A DNA stretch of 13,909 bases from W0P28-013 sp963638355 (lineage in GTDB: Bacteria > Bacteroidota > Bacteroidia > Bacteroidales > Paludibacteraceae), in contig CAVHRT010000041.1 in assembly GCA_963638355.1 (NCBI GenBank), positions 1 to 13,909 of the forward strand. The letters run 5' to 3'. The notes below the pieces were generated by a model. It was not told the origin of the DNA, searched no databases, and saw only the letters and a list, made by a program, of their open reading frames with translations. This document shows positions 5,422-12,761 of this stretch, piece after piece (the stretch's first letter is position 1; each line of letters opens with the position of its first letter). A program made the translations under genes and the position numbers.

Positions 5422-7350
5422 ATGAAACGATTTTTGAAAATATTGACCCTTGCGCTCGTTGTGCCGGCACTGGCTGTGGCGCAGATGGAGGAGCCTGTGA
5501 CGTGGCACTATGCGGTGGAGCAGACTTCGGATAGCGCGGTCGAGGTGGTTGTAACTGCGCAGATTGCTGCTGGTTGGCATCTCTATTCGCAGCACCAAAA
5601 TGGCATGGCTCTGCCAACGGTCATCACTTTGGCACAGAACGAAAATTATGCTTTGGCCGACACTTCCGCATTTTGGAGCGAGCCGAAATTTACCGAAGTT
5701 TACGATGCTGAATTCGACGACACCGAGCGTTTTTTTACTGAAAAAGTGGAGTTTCGTCGTGGCATTCGGTTGCTTACGGACAAATCATTCAAAATCGATG
5801 GCAAAATAGATGCGCAAGCCTGCATGGACGGGCGTTGTGTGCCAGTGCGCAACGATTTTTCGCTCGATATTGCCGGAAAATTCGCTGAAAATGGGGTGGT
5901 TAGCAATACTGAAAATTCTGCCGATATGTCGCTGCTGTGGTTCTTTTTGTTGGCCTTTGGTGGCGGACTTTTGGGCATTCTCACGCCGTGCGTCTTCCCC
6001 ATGATTCCGATGACAATCTCCTATTTCATGAAGCATGGCGGCAAGCGGCAGGCGCTATTCTACGGCTTTTCCATCGTACTGATTTATGTGATTGTTGGCA
6101 TTGTGCTGTCGGCCATTTTTGGCGAGGGATTTGCCAATTTCATCAGCACGCATTGGCTGCCGAACGTGCTTTTCACTATCATTTTTGTGGTTTTTGCGCT
6201 GTCGCTGTTTGGCTATTTCGAGATTTCGCTGCCATCGTCGTGGGTCTCGCGGTCGTCGGGCAACGAGCAACGGGCGGGTTATGTCGGCACATTTTTCATG
6301 GCGCTGACGTTGGTTTTGGTGTCGTTCAGTTGCACGCTGCCAATTGCTGGCGCAGTGGCTTTGGGCGCGGCTGGTGGCGGTTTTCTTAAACCGATCGTCG
6401 GCATGCTGGGCTTCTCGCTGGCGTTTGCGCTACCGTTCACTTTTTTCGCGTTCTTCCCGAATCTGCTCCAAAAATTGCCAAAATCGGGCGGCTGGATGAA
6501 CACGCTGAAAGTCTGCCTTGGCTTTGTGGAGTTGGCTTTCGCGCTAAAATTCCTGAGCGTTCCCGACCAAACTTATCATTGGGGATTGCTCTCGCGCGAG
6601 GTCTATCTGTCGCTGTGGATTGTGATTTTTGCGCTCATGGGATTCTATCTTTTGGGCAAAATTCGCTTCCCGTTCGACGACGAAGAGCCTGTGCAGCGGT
6701 CGTGGTTCAAATTTTTCTTGGCAATAGCTGATTTTGCCTTTGTGGTCTACATGGTGCCGGGACTTTGGGGCGCACCGCTCAATGCGCTGTCGGGTTGGCT
6801 GCCGCCAATGAGTACGCAGGATTTCAACATTCATCAGATTGTGGTCGATGGCGCGCCACGGCAGCAGGCAAACGCGTGCAGCACGGCATCGTTTGCCGAC
6901 CAACTGCATCTGGTGGCGGGTCTCGAGGGCTATTTCGACTACGACGAGGCGACTGCGTGCGCCAAGGTTTGTGGCAAACCGCTTTTTCTCGATTTCACGG
7001 GTCATGGCTGCGTGAATTGCCGCAAAGTGGAGCAGAAAGTGCTGGCCGATGCGCATATTCAGCAGCTGCTGAACGACAATTTTGTGGTGTGCGCGCTCTA
7101 TGTCGATGATAAAATTATTTCGCTACCAGATGATCTGCAAATTTCTGATAATCAGGGAGATAAGATTACCACGCTCGGCGAAAAAAATCGGCATATTCAG
7201 ACTGCTTTGTTTCACGAAAATTCGCAGCCGTGCTACATTGTGGTCGATCCTGCCGATGGCTCAATTCTTGCCGGACCAATCCACTACGAAACCGATCCCA
7301 TCGCCTTCGAAAAATTTTTGAAAGAAGGGTTGGCAGAATTTGAGAGGTAA
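5422..7350 (+). CDS. dsbD: thiol:disulfide interchange protein DsbD
   Basis: DsbD carries electrons from cytoplasmic thioredoxin across the inner membrane to reduce periplasmic disulfides. The 642 residues show the full three-part plan. A signal peptide (1-20) precedes an N-terminal periplasmic domain with Cys134 and Cys139 (CMDGRC). The membrane core, about 170-450 with roughly eight segments, has its redox pair in LTPCVFP (Cys190) and SFSCTLP (Cys304). A C-terminal thioredoxin-like domain (about 505-642) carries CVNC (Cys530, Cys533) in FTGHGCVNCRK. All three cysteine pairs are present, so it should be active. It follows ftsE by 144 bp and precedes a terminator. Together with the PPIase upstream it suggests an envelope protein quality group, though shared transcription is unproven. 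Confidence 0.93.
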   Translation: MKRFLKILTLALVVPALAVAQMEEPVTWHYAVEQTSDSAVEVVVTAQIAAGWHLYSQHQNGMALPTVITLAQNENYALADTSAFWSEPKFTEVYDAEFDDTERFFTEKVEFRRGIRLLTDKSFKIDGKIDAQACMDGRCVPVRNDFSLDIAGKFAENGVVSNTENSADMSLLWFFLLAFGGGLLGILTPCVFPMIPMTISYFMKHGGKRQALFYGFSIVLIYVIVGIVLSAIFGEGFANFISTHWLPNVLFTIIFVVFALSLFGYFEISLPSSWVSRSSGNEQRAGYVGTFFMALTLVLVSFSCTLPIAGAVALGAAGGGFLKPIVGMLGFSLAFALPFTFFAFFPNLLQKLPKSGGWMNTLKVCLGFVELAFALKFLSVPDQTYHWGLLSREVYLSLWIVIFALMGFYLLGKIRFPFDDEEPVQRSWFKFFLAIADFAFVVYMVPGLWGAPLNALSGWLPPMSTQDFNIHQIVVDGAPRQQANACSTASFADQLHLVAGLEGYFDYDEATACAKVCGKPLFLDFTGHGCVNCRKVEQKVLADAHIQQLLNDNFVVCALYVDDKIISLPDDLQISDNQGDKITTLGEKNRHIQTALFHENSQPCYIVVDPADGSILAGPIHYETDPIAFEKFLKEGLAEFER

Positions 7351-7370
7351 AAATTCGTTCAATCTTGAAA

Positions 7371-7412
7371 AATAAAAATCTCCCAAACGCAATGCTTGGG
7401 AGATTTCTTTTT
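7371..7412. terminator. bidirectional terminator between dsbD and the lipoprotein gene
   Basis: AAATCTCCCAA (7376-7386) pairs perfectly with TTGGGAGATTT (7396-7406) around a 9-nt loop. TTTTT follows at 7408-7412 on the + strand, and A-rich sequence before the stem gives a T-run on the - strand. It serves dsbD from the left and the lipoprotein gene from the right. Confidence 0.92.
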
Positions 7413-7415
7413 GTC

Positions 7416-9215
7416 TTATGGTCTTCCGCCAGGACCGCCGCCGTGGTTTCCACCATCGTTAGAACCGCCGCCCGAGGTGTTTTGCGTGGTTACCATCTTG
7501 CTCAGTGTGAGCGAGGCTGCCGTGGTGCCATTTTCGAGTGTGCCGCCTGTGGTCAGGCCATGCCATGTGGTGCCGCCAGTTACCGTTCCGCCCGTGGTCA
7601 GCAGCACGCTGTTGCCTTTTTGCAGCGATGGCGATGAGACGAGCAACGTCATTTGGTTGTACGAACGCGGTACTTTGTACGATAGAATGTGCGTGCCGTC
7701 GCTTGTGGCTAGGTTGAATACGGTGTTGGCACTGGCTTGTGTGCCGTAGACAATGGCTGGTTGCGTGCACGAACTTTCGGTTGGAGTGCTAGCATCGCCA
7801 CCCACGCCCACGATGGTTCCGCCAGTTATGGCAAAACGATTTTGGTCGCAGTCGAAACTGCCTTCGGGCGTTTGCGTGCCAGAGGCTATTACAGTGCCGC
7901 CGTTTAGCGCGATGGTGCCGTTCGAGTCGATGGCATCGTTGCTCGAGCTGTAGCAGTAGACGTTGCCGCCATTTATCTCGATGTGTGTGGTGGCGTTCAT
8001 GCAGTCGTCGTAGGTCGAAATCTCAACCGTGCCACCGTTGATGCGCAGCGTGTCTTTGCTCTCGAGACCTTCGCTGCCTTCGCCGCCAGTGGCGCGCACT
8101 TTCACACTGCCGCCATTTATCGCAAGCAGACTATCGGCTTTGATGGCTTTGGCCGAGGTGTCGTACGAACCATAGACATATTCCGTGCCAGTGGTGATGG
8201 CGCGCACCGTTCCGCCATTGATTATCAGGTGTTTATCGATGTTGATGCATTTGCCGCCTGTGCCAGTGCTTTTCAGTGCCAGCTCGCCGCCATTCATTAT
8301 CAGAATGCTGTCGGCTTTGATGCCTGCGCAGCCCGAAACATCGCTCTCGTCCTCGTCGTACACGCCACCGCCCGAGGTGATGATGGTGGTGCGACCGCCG
8401 TCGATTACTACATAGCCATCGCTCGAGAAACCTTTGGCTGCATCGGCCGTTACGCTGATGTTGATTACACCGCCGCTCACCGTTATGCCCTCGCCTGCTT
8501 TCACGGCGTTGCCAGCGTTGTCAACTATTTCGGTGTTGGTGTTGGCGCGGAAACGAATGTAGCCTTTGTTGCTTGTGAGACCCTGTTTTTTGTTGGCGTT
8601 GATTTTCAGCGAGCCGCTGCCGCTTAGCACAAGGTTGCCTTTGTGGTAGACGCACGCTTTGGCATCGCTCTCGGCTACGTCGGTGAAACTGTTTACTGTG
8701 CCATCGGTTGCGTGCAGATACATGCGTTTGCTGCAACTGCTGTTGATGGGCGCAGTGGCGCTGCTTGTGAGCGAAACACCGTTCAGAGTCAGTTTGAATT
8801 TGTTGTCGCTTTCGATGGCAAATGAGCCGTCGCTCGACTGACCCGACAAGATATATTCTACCTTTTTCACTGTGGAAACGACTGCGATGTTGGCGCCTGT
8901 TTGCTCGATGGTTACTCCATCGACGGCATTTTCAACCGTGGCGCTGTCGCCGTCGTAAACGATTTTCACCACATTTGTGAAATCGGAATTTTCCCAGAAA
9001 TCGTCGTCTTCGGAATCGATGGTTTCCGTCTCGACGAGTGGCGTGTTGTCGAGTGCCACGTCGAATGTCTCGAGGTCGCTACTCTCGGTTTGGGTTGTGT
9101 CGTTTGTGTTTGGCGCGATTGGGTCGTTGCCATCGCCCGTTGACTCATCTTTTCGGCAGGCTGCTAGTGCCAAGATGCAGCAGAGTAGCAGTGCCGTTTT
9201 TTTTGCGGTTTTCAT
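7416..9215 (-). CDS. beta-helix surface lipoprotein, Cthe_2159-like carbohydrate-binding domain
   Basis: The 599-residue lipoprotein has signal peptide 1-19 and lipobox LAAC with Cys20. The following RKDE resembles the acidic export signal that sends Bacteroidota lipoproteins to the cell surface. A low-complexity acidic linker (about 21-75) leads to a right-handed beta-helix (about 95-475) with nine rungs centred on [IVLM]xGG: residues 247, 271, 308, 332, 367, 392, 415, 438 and 464. Rungs often carry DAI, KAI or GIK-type turns. This matches the carbohydrate-binding domain family named after Clostridium thermocellum Cthe_2159, a calcium- and polysaccharide-binding protein. The C-terminus (581-599) is Gly-rich. 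No catalytic residues can be assigned. It probably binds or displays glycans at the surface. It stands alone with a consensus promoter. Confidence 0.85.
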   Translation of the reverse strand: MKTAKKTALLLCCILALAACRKDESTGDGNDPIAPNTNDTTQTESSDLETFDVALDNTPLVETETIDSEDDDFWENSDFTNVVKIVYDGDSATVENAVDGVTIEQTGANIAVVSTVKKVEYILSGQSSDGSFAIESDNKFKLTLNGVSLTSSATAPINSSCSKRMYLHATDGTVNSFTDVAESDAKACVYHKGNLVLSGSGSLKINANKKQGLTSNKGYIRFRANTNTEIVDNAGNAVKAGEGITVSGGVINISVTADAAKGFSSDGYVVIDGGRTTIITSGGGVYDEDESDVSGCAGIKADSILIMNGGELALKSTGTGGKCINIDKHLIINGGTVRAITTGTEYVYGSYDTSAKAIKADSLLAINGGSVKVRATGGEGSEGLESKDTLRINGGTVEISTYDDCMNATTHIEINGGNVYCYSSSNDAIDSNGTIALNGGTVIASGTQTPEGSFDCDQNRFAITGGTIVGVGGDASTPTESSCTQPAIVYGTQASANTVFNLATSDGTHILSYKVPRSYNQMTLLVSSPSLQKGNSVLLTTGGTVTGGTTWHGLTTGGTLENGTTAASLTLSKMVTTQNTSGGGSNDGGNHGGGPGGRP

Positions 9216-9270
9216 TGTTGTTTGATGTTTAATTTGAAAAATAATTGGTTGTTTTCGTATAAAATCAACG

Positions 9271-9301
9271 CAAAAGTAGACTTTTTATTTTCAATTGCAA
9301 A
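9271..9301 (-). promoter_or_regulatory. full Bacteroidota promoter TTTG-N19-TACTTTTG
   Basis: On the - strand, TTTG (9298-9301) is followed by 19 bp and then TACTTTTG (9271-9278). This matches the Bacteroides -33/-7 consensus in both boxes and spacing, and is the best promoter in the window. It lies 55 bp upstream of the lipoprotein ATG, leaving an AT-rich leader. Confidence 0.85.
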
Positions 9302-9350
9302 CATTTTTGTGCGAAAAATCGACAAAGTACAGGAAATTCTTAATTTGAGG

Positions 9351-9378
9351 AAAGAGTAAGGAGTAAAGAATAAAGACG
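9351..9378. repeat. AAAGART heptad array, inverted copy of 3707-3733
   Basis: Four 7-bp units (AAAGAGT, AAGGAGT, AAAGAAT, AAAGACG) lie in the 292-bp spacer between the lipoprotein and helicase genes. Bases 9351-9377 match the reverse complement of 3707-3733 at 25 of 27 positions. ACAGTGAGAGG follows and resembles the AGTGAGG units beside the other copy. Confidence 0.8.
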
Positions 9379-9393
9379 GGACAGTGAGAGGTT

Positions 9394-9440
9394 AATTGAT
9401 AATTGACAATTGATAATTAGGCGGTTCGACAAGCTCACCG
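9394..9440. repeat. AATTGAY array plus GGTTCGACAAGCTCACC module
   Basis: Three units (AATTGAT, AATTGAC, AATTGAT) and a partial fourth are followed by GGCGGTTCGACAAGCTCACC at 9420-9439. Bases 9401-9431 align with 5339-5369 upstream of dsbD with three mismatches. TTCGACAAGCTCA-type words recur between genes in many bacteria, so this module may belong to a widespread intergenic repeat. Confidence 0.75.
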
Positions 9441-9449
9441 CACACAATT

Positions 9450-9473
9450 TTCAAATTTTCAAATCTTCAAATG
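9450..9473. repeat. TTCAAATN octad array
   Basis: Three exact-phase 8-bp units, TTCAAATT, TTCAAATC and TTCAAATG. The array lies between the GGTTCGA module and the 3' end of the helicase gene. Confidence 0.75.
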
Positions 9474-9487
9474 AACAATTAGAAACA

Positions 9488-9498
9488 GCGCGAAGCGC
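9488..9498 (-). terminator. possible weak terminator after the helicase gene
   Basis: GCGC-GAA-GCGC is a short hairpin 9 bp past the helicase stop. On the - strand it reads GCGCTTCGCGC followed by TGTTTC. The stem is only 4 bp and the T-run is poor, so termination is a guess. Confidence 0.3.
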
Positions 9499-9507
9499 AA
9501 CCAGAAA

Positions 9508-11292
9508 CTAGAAATTCTTCTTCCCTTTCCCCTTGGGGCGCTTGGCGGAATCCTTCTTGTCGGGACGGAAAGGCTTGGCATCGTTGCGTTGGCGGCGTGC
9601 GACGACCTCCACTTTCAGGTTGCCGCCAAACTGGTCGAAGGCATCGAGCACGCGGTCGGCTTGGTCGGCGTAAACATCGAAAAATGTGCAGCGCTGTGCT
9701 ATCTCAATGTCGCCAATGCTGATGGATTTGTCGCGCGTGATGTCGTTTATTATGCCCAGCACGCTGCGTGTGGTGGCATTCTGGCGGTGACCGAAATTCA
9801 TCACCAAACGCACACGCTGTCCGCGTTTGAAACCGCTATTGCGCTCACTGTTTTGGTTGTCGTTGCGCTCCGATTTTGGTTCGCGTTTGTTGGTGTTTTT
9901 CCCGCCTTTCTTTTCCCGATTTTTCTTGCGGTCGTTTTCGCTCTTCTCATCGCGCTCTGGCTTTTCGGGCAGATTCAGATCTTCGGCATCTTTGTAGTAT
10001 TCCAAAAATCGGTTAAACTCCAGCGACAAGAATCGGCGAATGACATCTTCTTTCGAAAGGTAATCGAGTTTGGCGAACACATGCGGCAGAAATTGGTCGA
10101 TCTGCTCATCGTTGACCTGCACATTTTCCATGCGCTCCACAAGGTGGAACAGTTGTCGTTTGCAGATGTCGATGCCGAGCGGAATGCGTGCGCGTTCAAA
10201 TTTCTTTTTGATGATATGCTCGATGGTGCGAATTTTGCGTTGCTCGCGCGAGTGGATTATGGAGATGGAGATGCCGCGTTTGCCAGCGCGTCCCGTGCGG
10301 CCGCTGCGGTGCGTGTACACTTCCACATCATCGGGCAGATTGTAGTTTATCACGTGCGTCAGGTCGCTCACATCGAGTCCGCGCGCTGCCACATCGGTTG
10401 CAACGAGTATCTGCAGATGGCGTTGGCGGAATTTGTGCATCACCGTGTCGCGCTGCGCCTGACTGAGGTCGCCATGCAGGGCATCGGCATTGTAGCCATC
10501 GGCCATCAGGTGGTCTGCCACCTCTTTGGTTTCTTGGCGGGTGCGACAAAAAACTATGGCGTAGATGTCGGGATTCATGTCGACAATGCGCTTGAGCGCA
10601 AGGTAACGCTGCTTGGCCTGCACCATATAGTAGATGTGATCCACATTTTCGGCTCCAGCATTGCGTGTGCCAACGGCTATTTCGGTGGCATTGGTCATGT
10701 ATTGCTTGGCAATGCGCGCAATCTCGTTTGGCATGGTGGCGGAGAATAGTAGCGTGCGGCGTTCGGCTGGAACGGATTGCAGAATGGTCTCCAAATCCTC
10801 TTTGAAACCCATGTCGAGCATTTCGTCGGCCTCGTCGAGCACCAAGTAGCGCACATTTTCCAGATGTACTTTGCCGCGGTGCAGCAGGTCAATTAATCGG
10901 CCTGGTGTGGCAACAAGAATCTGCGGCTGCACATCGAGTTGCTTGAACTGCGACACAATGTTTTCTCCGCCGTAGACTGGCACGATTTTCACTCCGTCCA
11001 TCTGTGCAGCGTAGTGTTTCAGATCGTTGGCTATCTGCATGCAGAGTTCGCGCGTGGGCGACAAAATGAGTGCTTGAATGCGTTTTTCGTCGGTATCGAT
11101 GCGGGTGAGCAGCGGCAGACCGAAGGCAGCAGTTTTGCCCGTGCCTGTTTGCGCCAGCGCTACCAAATCGCCCTCTTTTTCGAGAAGAAAAGGAATGACT
11201 TGCTCTTGAATGGGCATGGGTTGTTCGTAGCCCAGTGCGGCTATGGCGGTGAGAATTTCGGGACGAAGGCCTAATTCGTTGAATGTGGTCAT
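9508..11292 (-). CDS. deaD: DEAD-box RNA helicase with DbpA-type RNA-binding domain (DeaD/CsdA-like)
   Basis: This is an ATP-dependent RNA helicase of 594 residues. Core motifs in order: Q-motif region with GYEQPMPIQ (21-29), motif I AQTGTGKT (47-54), Ia PTREL (79-83), Ib TPGR (129-132), II DEAD (153-156), III SAT (184-186), IV IVFCRT (246-251), V ATDVAARGLD (298-307), VI HRSGRTGRAG (328-337). A charged, low-complexity linker (about 438-490) leads to a DbpA/CsdA-type RNA-binding fold (about 493-567) and a basic tail. This build fits helicases that act in ribosome assembly and mRNA turnover, often induced by cold. A -7 box lies 107 bp upstream, giving a long leader with an octad array ending 8 nt before the ATG. 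DbpA is the closest alternative name. Confidence 0.92.
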   Translation of the reverse strand: MTTFNELGLRPEILTAIAALGYEQPMPIQEQVIPFLLEKEGDLVALAQTGTGKTAAFGLPLLTRIDTDEKRIQALILSPTRELCMQIANDLKHYAAQMDGVKIVPVYGGENIVSQFKQLDVQPQILVATPGRLIDLLHRGKVHLENVRYLVLDEADEMLDMGFKEDLETILQSVPAERRTLLFSATMPNEIARIAKQYMTNATEIAVGTRNAGAENVDHIYYMVQAKQRYLALKRIVDMNPDIYAIVFCRTRQETKEVADHLMADGYNADALHGDLSQAQRDTVMHKFRQRHLQILVATDVAARGLDVSDLTHVINYNLPDDVEVYTHRSGRTGRAGKRGISISIIHSREQRKIRTIEHIIKKKFERARIPLGIDICKRQLFHLVERMENVQVNDEQIDQFLPHVFAKLDYLSKEDVIRRFLSLEFNRFLEYYKDAEDLNLPEKPERDEKSENDRKKNREKKGGKNTNKREPKSERNDNQNSERNSGFKRGQRVRLVMNFGHRQNATTRSVLGIINDITRDKSISIGDIEIAQRCTFFDVYADQADRVLDAFDQFGGNLKVEVVARRQRNDAKPFRPDKKDSAKRPKGKGKKNF

Positions 11293-11300
11293 GTGGAGAG

Positions 11301-11332
11301 TTGAAATGTTGAAGCGTTGAAATGTTGAAGCG
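11301..11332. repeat. TTGAARYG octad array in the helicase leader
   Basis: Four 8-bp units, TTGAAATG, TTGAAGCG, TTGAAATG, TTGAAGCG: a 16-bp sequence exactly duplicated. A degraded fifth unit (TCGAATCA) follows. On the coding (-) strand the units read CGCTTCAA/CATTTCAA and end 8 nt before the ATG, so the array is part of the mRNA leader. Confidence 0.9.
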
Positions 11333-11399
11333 TCGAATCACCGTGTCTCTTTGAGAAAAAGTGCGATTAATGCGCTTTCAGCGTCGAAAAAATCGGCTG

Positions 11400-11431
11400 C
11401 AAAGTTACGCTTTTTTTGCGAGATGGGGAAA
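11400..11431 (-). promoter_or_regulatory. helicase promoter, -7 box TAACTTTG
   Basis: The - strand reads TAACTTTG at 11407-11400, an exact TAnnTTTG match. TTTC lies 20 bp upstream (11428-11431) and may act as a -33 element. The predicted leader to the ATG at 11292 is about 100 nt. Confidence 0.65.
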
Positions 11432-11433
11432 CG

Positions 11434-11464
11434 AAAAATCCCCCGTTCTTGCGAGCGGAGGATT
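11434..11464 (-). terminator. intrinsic terminator of gapA
   Basis: On the - strand, AATCCTCCG pairs with CGGGGGATT (11456-11464 with 11437-11445, one G-T wobble) around a 10-nt loop. It is followed by TTT, then CG. It lies 21 bp past the gapA stop and just before the helicase promoter, so the two genes have separate transcripts. Confidence 0.85.
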
Positions 11465-11485
11465 CTCTGTTTGTTATGTTTTCGC

Positions 11486-12484
11486 TTATTTTGTGATAAC
11501 GCGAGCCATTTCCAAAACTTTGTTCGAATAGCCCCATTCGTTGTCGTACCAAGCGCAAACTTTTACGAAAGTGCCATCGAGTTGGATACCAGCCTTCTCG
11601 TCGAAGATAGAAGTGCGAGCATCGTTGCGGAAGTCGGTCGAAACTACAGCCTCGTTGGTGTAGCCCAGAACGCCTTTCAGTTCGCCTTCCGAAGCCTCTT
11701 TCATGGCTTTGCAAATCTCTTCGTAAGTTGCCTCTTTGGCCAATTCGCAGGTGAGGTCGACAAACGAAACGTCCGATGTAGGAACGCGCAGCGACATGCC
11801 AGTGAGTTTGCCGTTCAGTTCAGGAAGCACTTTGCCTACGGCTTTGGCAGCACCAGTCGACGAAGGAATGATGTTCTCCAAGATGCCGCGACCACCGCGC
11901 CAGTCTTTTTTCGAAGGACCGTCAACGGTTTTCTGTGTTGCAGTTGCAGCGTGAACGGTTGTCATCAAACCACGAACAATACCGAATTTGTCGTTCAGCA
12001 CTTTCGAGATAGGAGCCAAGCAGTTGGTGGTGCAGCTAGCGTTCGAAATGATTTTCTGACCAGCGTAGGTTTTGTGGTTAACACCATAAACGAACATTGG
12101 TGTAGCGTCTTTCGAAGGAGCCGACATGATGACTTTCTTAGCACCTGCTTTCAGATGAGCCGAAGCCAACTCTTCTGTCAAGAAGAAACCTGTCGATTCT
12201 ACAACAACATCAACGTCGAGTGCGCCCCAAGTGATGTTTGCAGGATCTTTTTCAGCAAAAATTTGGATGCGGTTGCCATCGACAATCATGTAGTTGCCTT
12301 CAACTTTGATGTCGTGGTTGAAGTGGCCGTGAACTGAATCGTATTTCAGCATGTAAGCCAGATAGTCAGCATCCAAAAGGTCGTTGATGCCGACAACTTT
12401 GATGTCGTTACCGAAGTTTTCGACTGCGGCGCGGAACACCATGCGTCCGATACGGCCGAAGCCGTTGATACCTAATTTGATCAT
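11486..12484 (-). CDS. gapA: glyceraldehyde-3-phosphate dehydrogenase, type I
   Basis: GAPDH oxidises glyceraldehyde 3-phosphate to 1,3-bisphosphoglycerate with reduction of NAD in glycolysis. The 332 residues show NAD-binding INGFGRIGR (6-14), Asn34-Asp35 in GINDL (typical of NAD-dependent forms), catalytic Cys151 in SNASCTTNC and His178 in TTVHAATATQK, and the conserved WYDNEWGYSNKV end. Length is standard. The codon choice differs from neighbouring genes: AAC, ATC, TAC and GAC dominate over AAT, ATT, TAT and GAT, as expected for a very highly expressed gene. It has its own -7 box and its own terminator. Cytoplasmic. Confidence 0.97.
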   Translation of the reverse strand: MIKLGINGFGRIGRMVFRAAVENFGNDIKVVGINDLLDADYLAYMLKYDSVHGHFNHDIKVEGNYMIVDGNRIQIFAEKDPANITWGALDVDVVVESTGFFLTEELASAHLKAGAKKVIMSAPSKDATPMFVYGVNHKTYAGQKIISNASCTTNCLAPISKVLNDKFGIVRGLMTTVHAATATQKTVDGPSKKDWRGGRGILENIIPSSTGAAKAVGKVLPELNGKLTGMSLRVPTSDVSFVDLTCELAKEATYEEICKAMKEASEGELKGVLGYTNEAVVSTDFRNDARTSIFDEKAGIQLDGTFVKVCAWYDNEWGYSNKVLEMARVITK

Positions 12485-12534
12485 AGTTTTTTGTTTTATG
12501 AATTAAAAATAATCTTCTCAAGATTTTTGGACTG

Positions 12535-12542
12535 CAAAATTA
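12535..12542 (-). promoter_or_regulatory. gapA -7 box TAATTTTG
   Basis: Exact TAnnTTTG match on the - strand, 50 bp before the gapA ATG. No TTTG at the -33 spacing. The same octamer precedes the aminopeptidase gene at 920. Confidence 0.6.
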
Positions 12543-12604
12543 CACTTTTTTTTGGTACGATGGCAGCCCCAAGCACTTTTTTTATTAACAAATTGCGTGC
12601 CATT

Positions 12605-12619
12605 CTTCGCGACGCGAAG
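12605..12619. repeat. perfect inverted repeat CTTCGCG-A-CGCGAAG
   Basis: Seven-base arms around a single A lie in the 272-bp spacer between ilvE and gapA, upstream of the gapA promoter. It could be an operator-like site or a small hairpin. CGCGAAG also occurs in the hairpin at 9488-9498. No regulator can be named. Confidence 0.5.
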
Positions 12620-12663
12620 TTTACTGCAATTTATGTTGTTATTTGCGGCTTTTGATGTGTGAA

Positions 12664-12761
12664 AATAAATAATAAAAAATGAATAATGAATAATACAGCG
12701 GCATTTCGCAGTGTTTTTATTCCTCCAATTATTTTTTATTATTCATTCTTCATTGTTTATT
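12664..12761. repeat. inverted pair of AATAATG-type heptad arrays around the ilvE stop
   Basis: Left arm 12664-12694 contains units such as AAAAATG, AATAATG and AATAATA. The right arm, about 12738-12761, is its approximate reverse complement: 21 of 24 positions pair between 12664-12687 and 12738-12761. The right arm includes the ilvE stop codon (12757-12759). The pair could form an AT-rich hairpin that ends ilvE transcription. No other terminator for ilvE is visible. Confidence 0.7.

Noticed and set aside
7930..8480. Recurring GCCGCCATT-type DNA words
   Set aside because: They encode the INGG-type rungs of the beta-helix lipoprotein on the - strand at irregular spacing of about 23-37 codons, so they are protein repeats, not a CRISPR array or DNA element.
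9322..9329. Second - strand promoter-like TACTTTG upstream of the lipoprotein gene
   Set aside because: It lacks one base of TAnnTTTG spacing, while the full TTTG-N19-TACTTTTG promoter lies closer to the gene.
9589..10749. 386-residue open frame on the + strand inside the helicase gene
   Set aside because: Antisense shadow of the DEAD-box helicase; the - strand frame has all helicase motifs and this frame has none.
11351..12337. 328-residue open frame on the + strand across gapA
   Set aside because: Antisense shadow of gapA, whose catalytic motifs are complete on the - strand.
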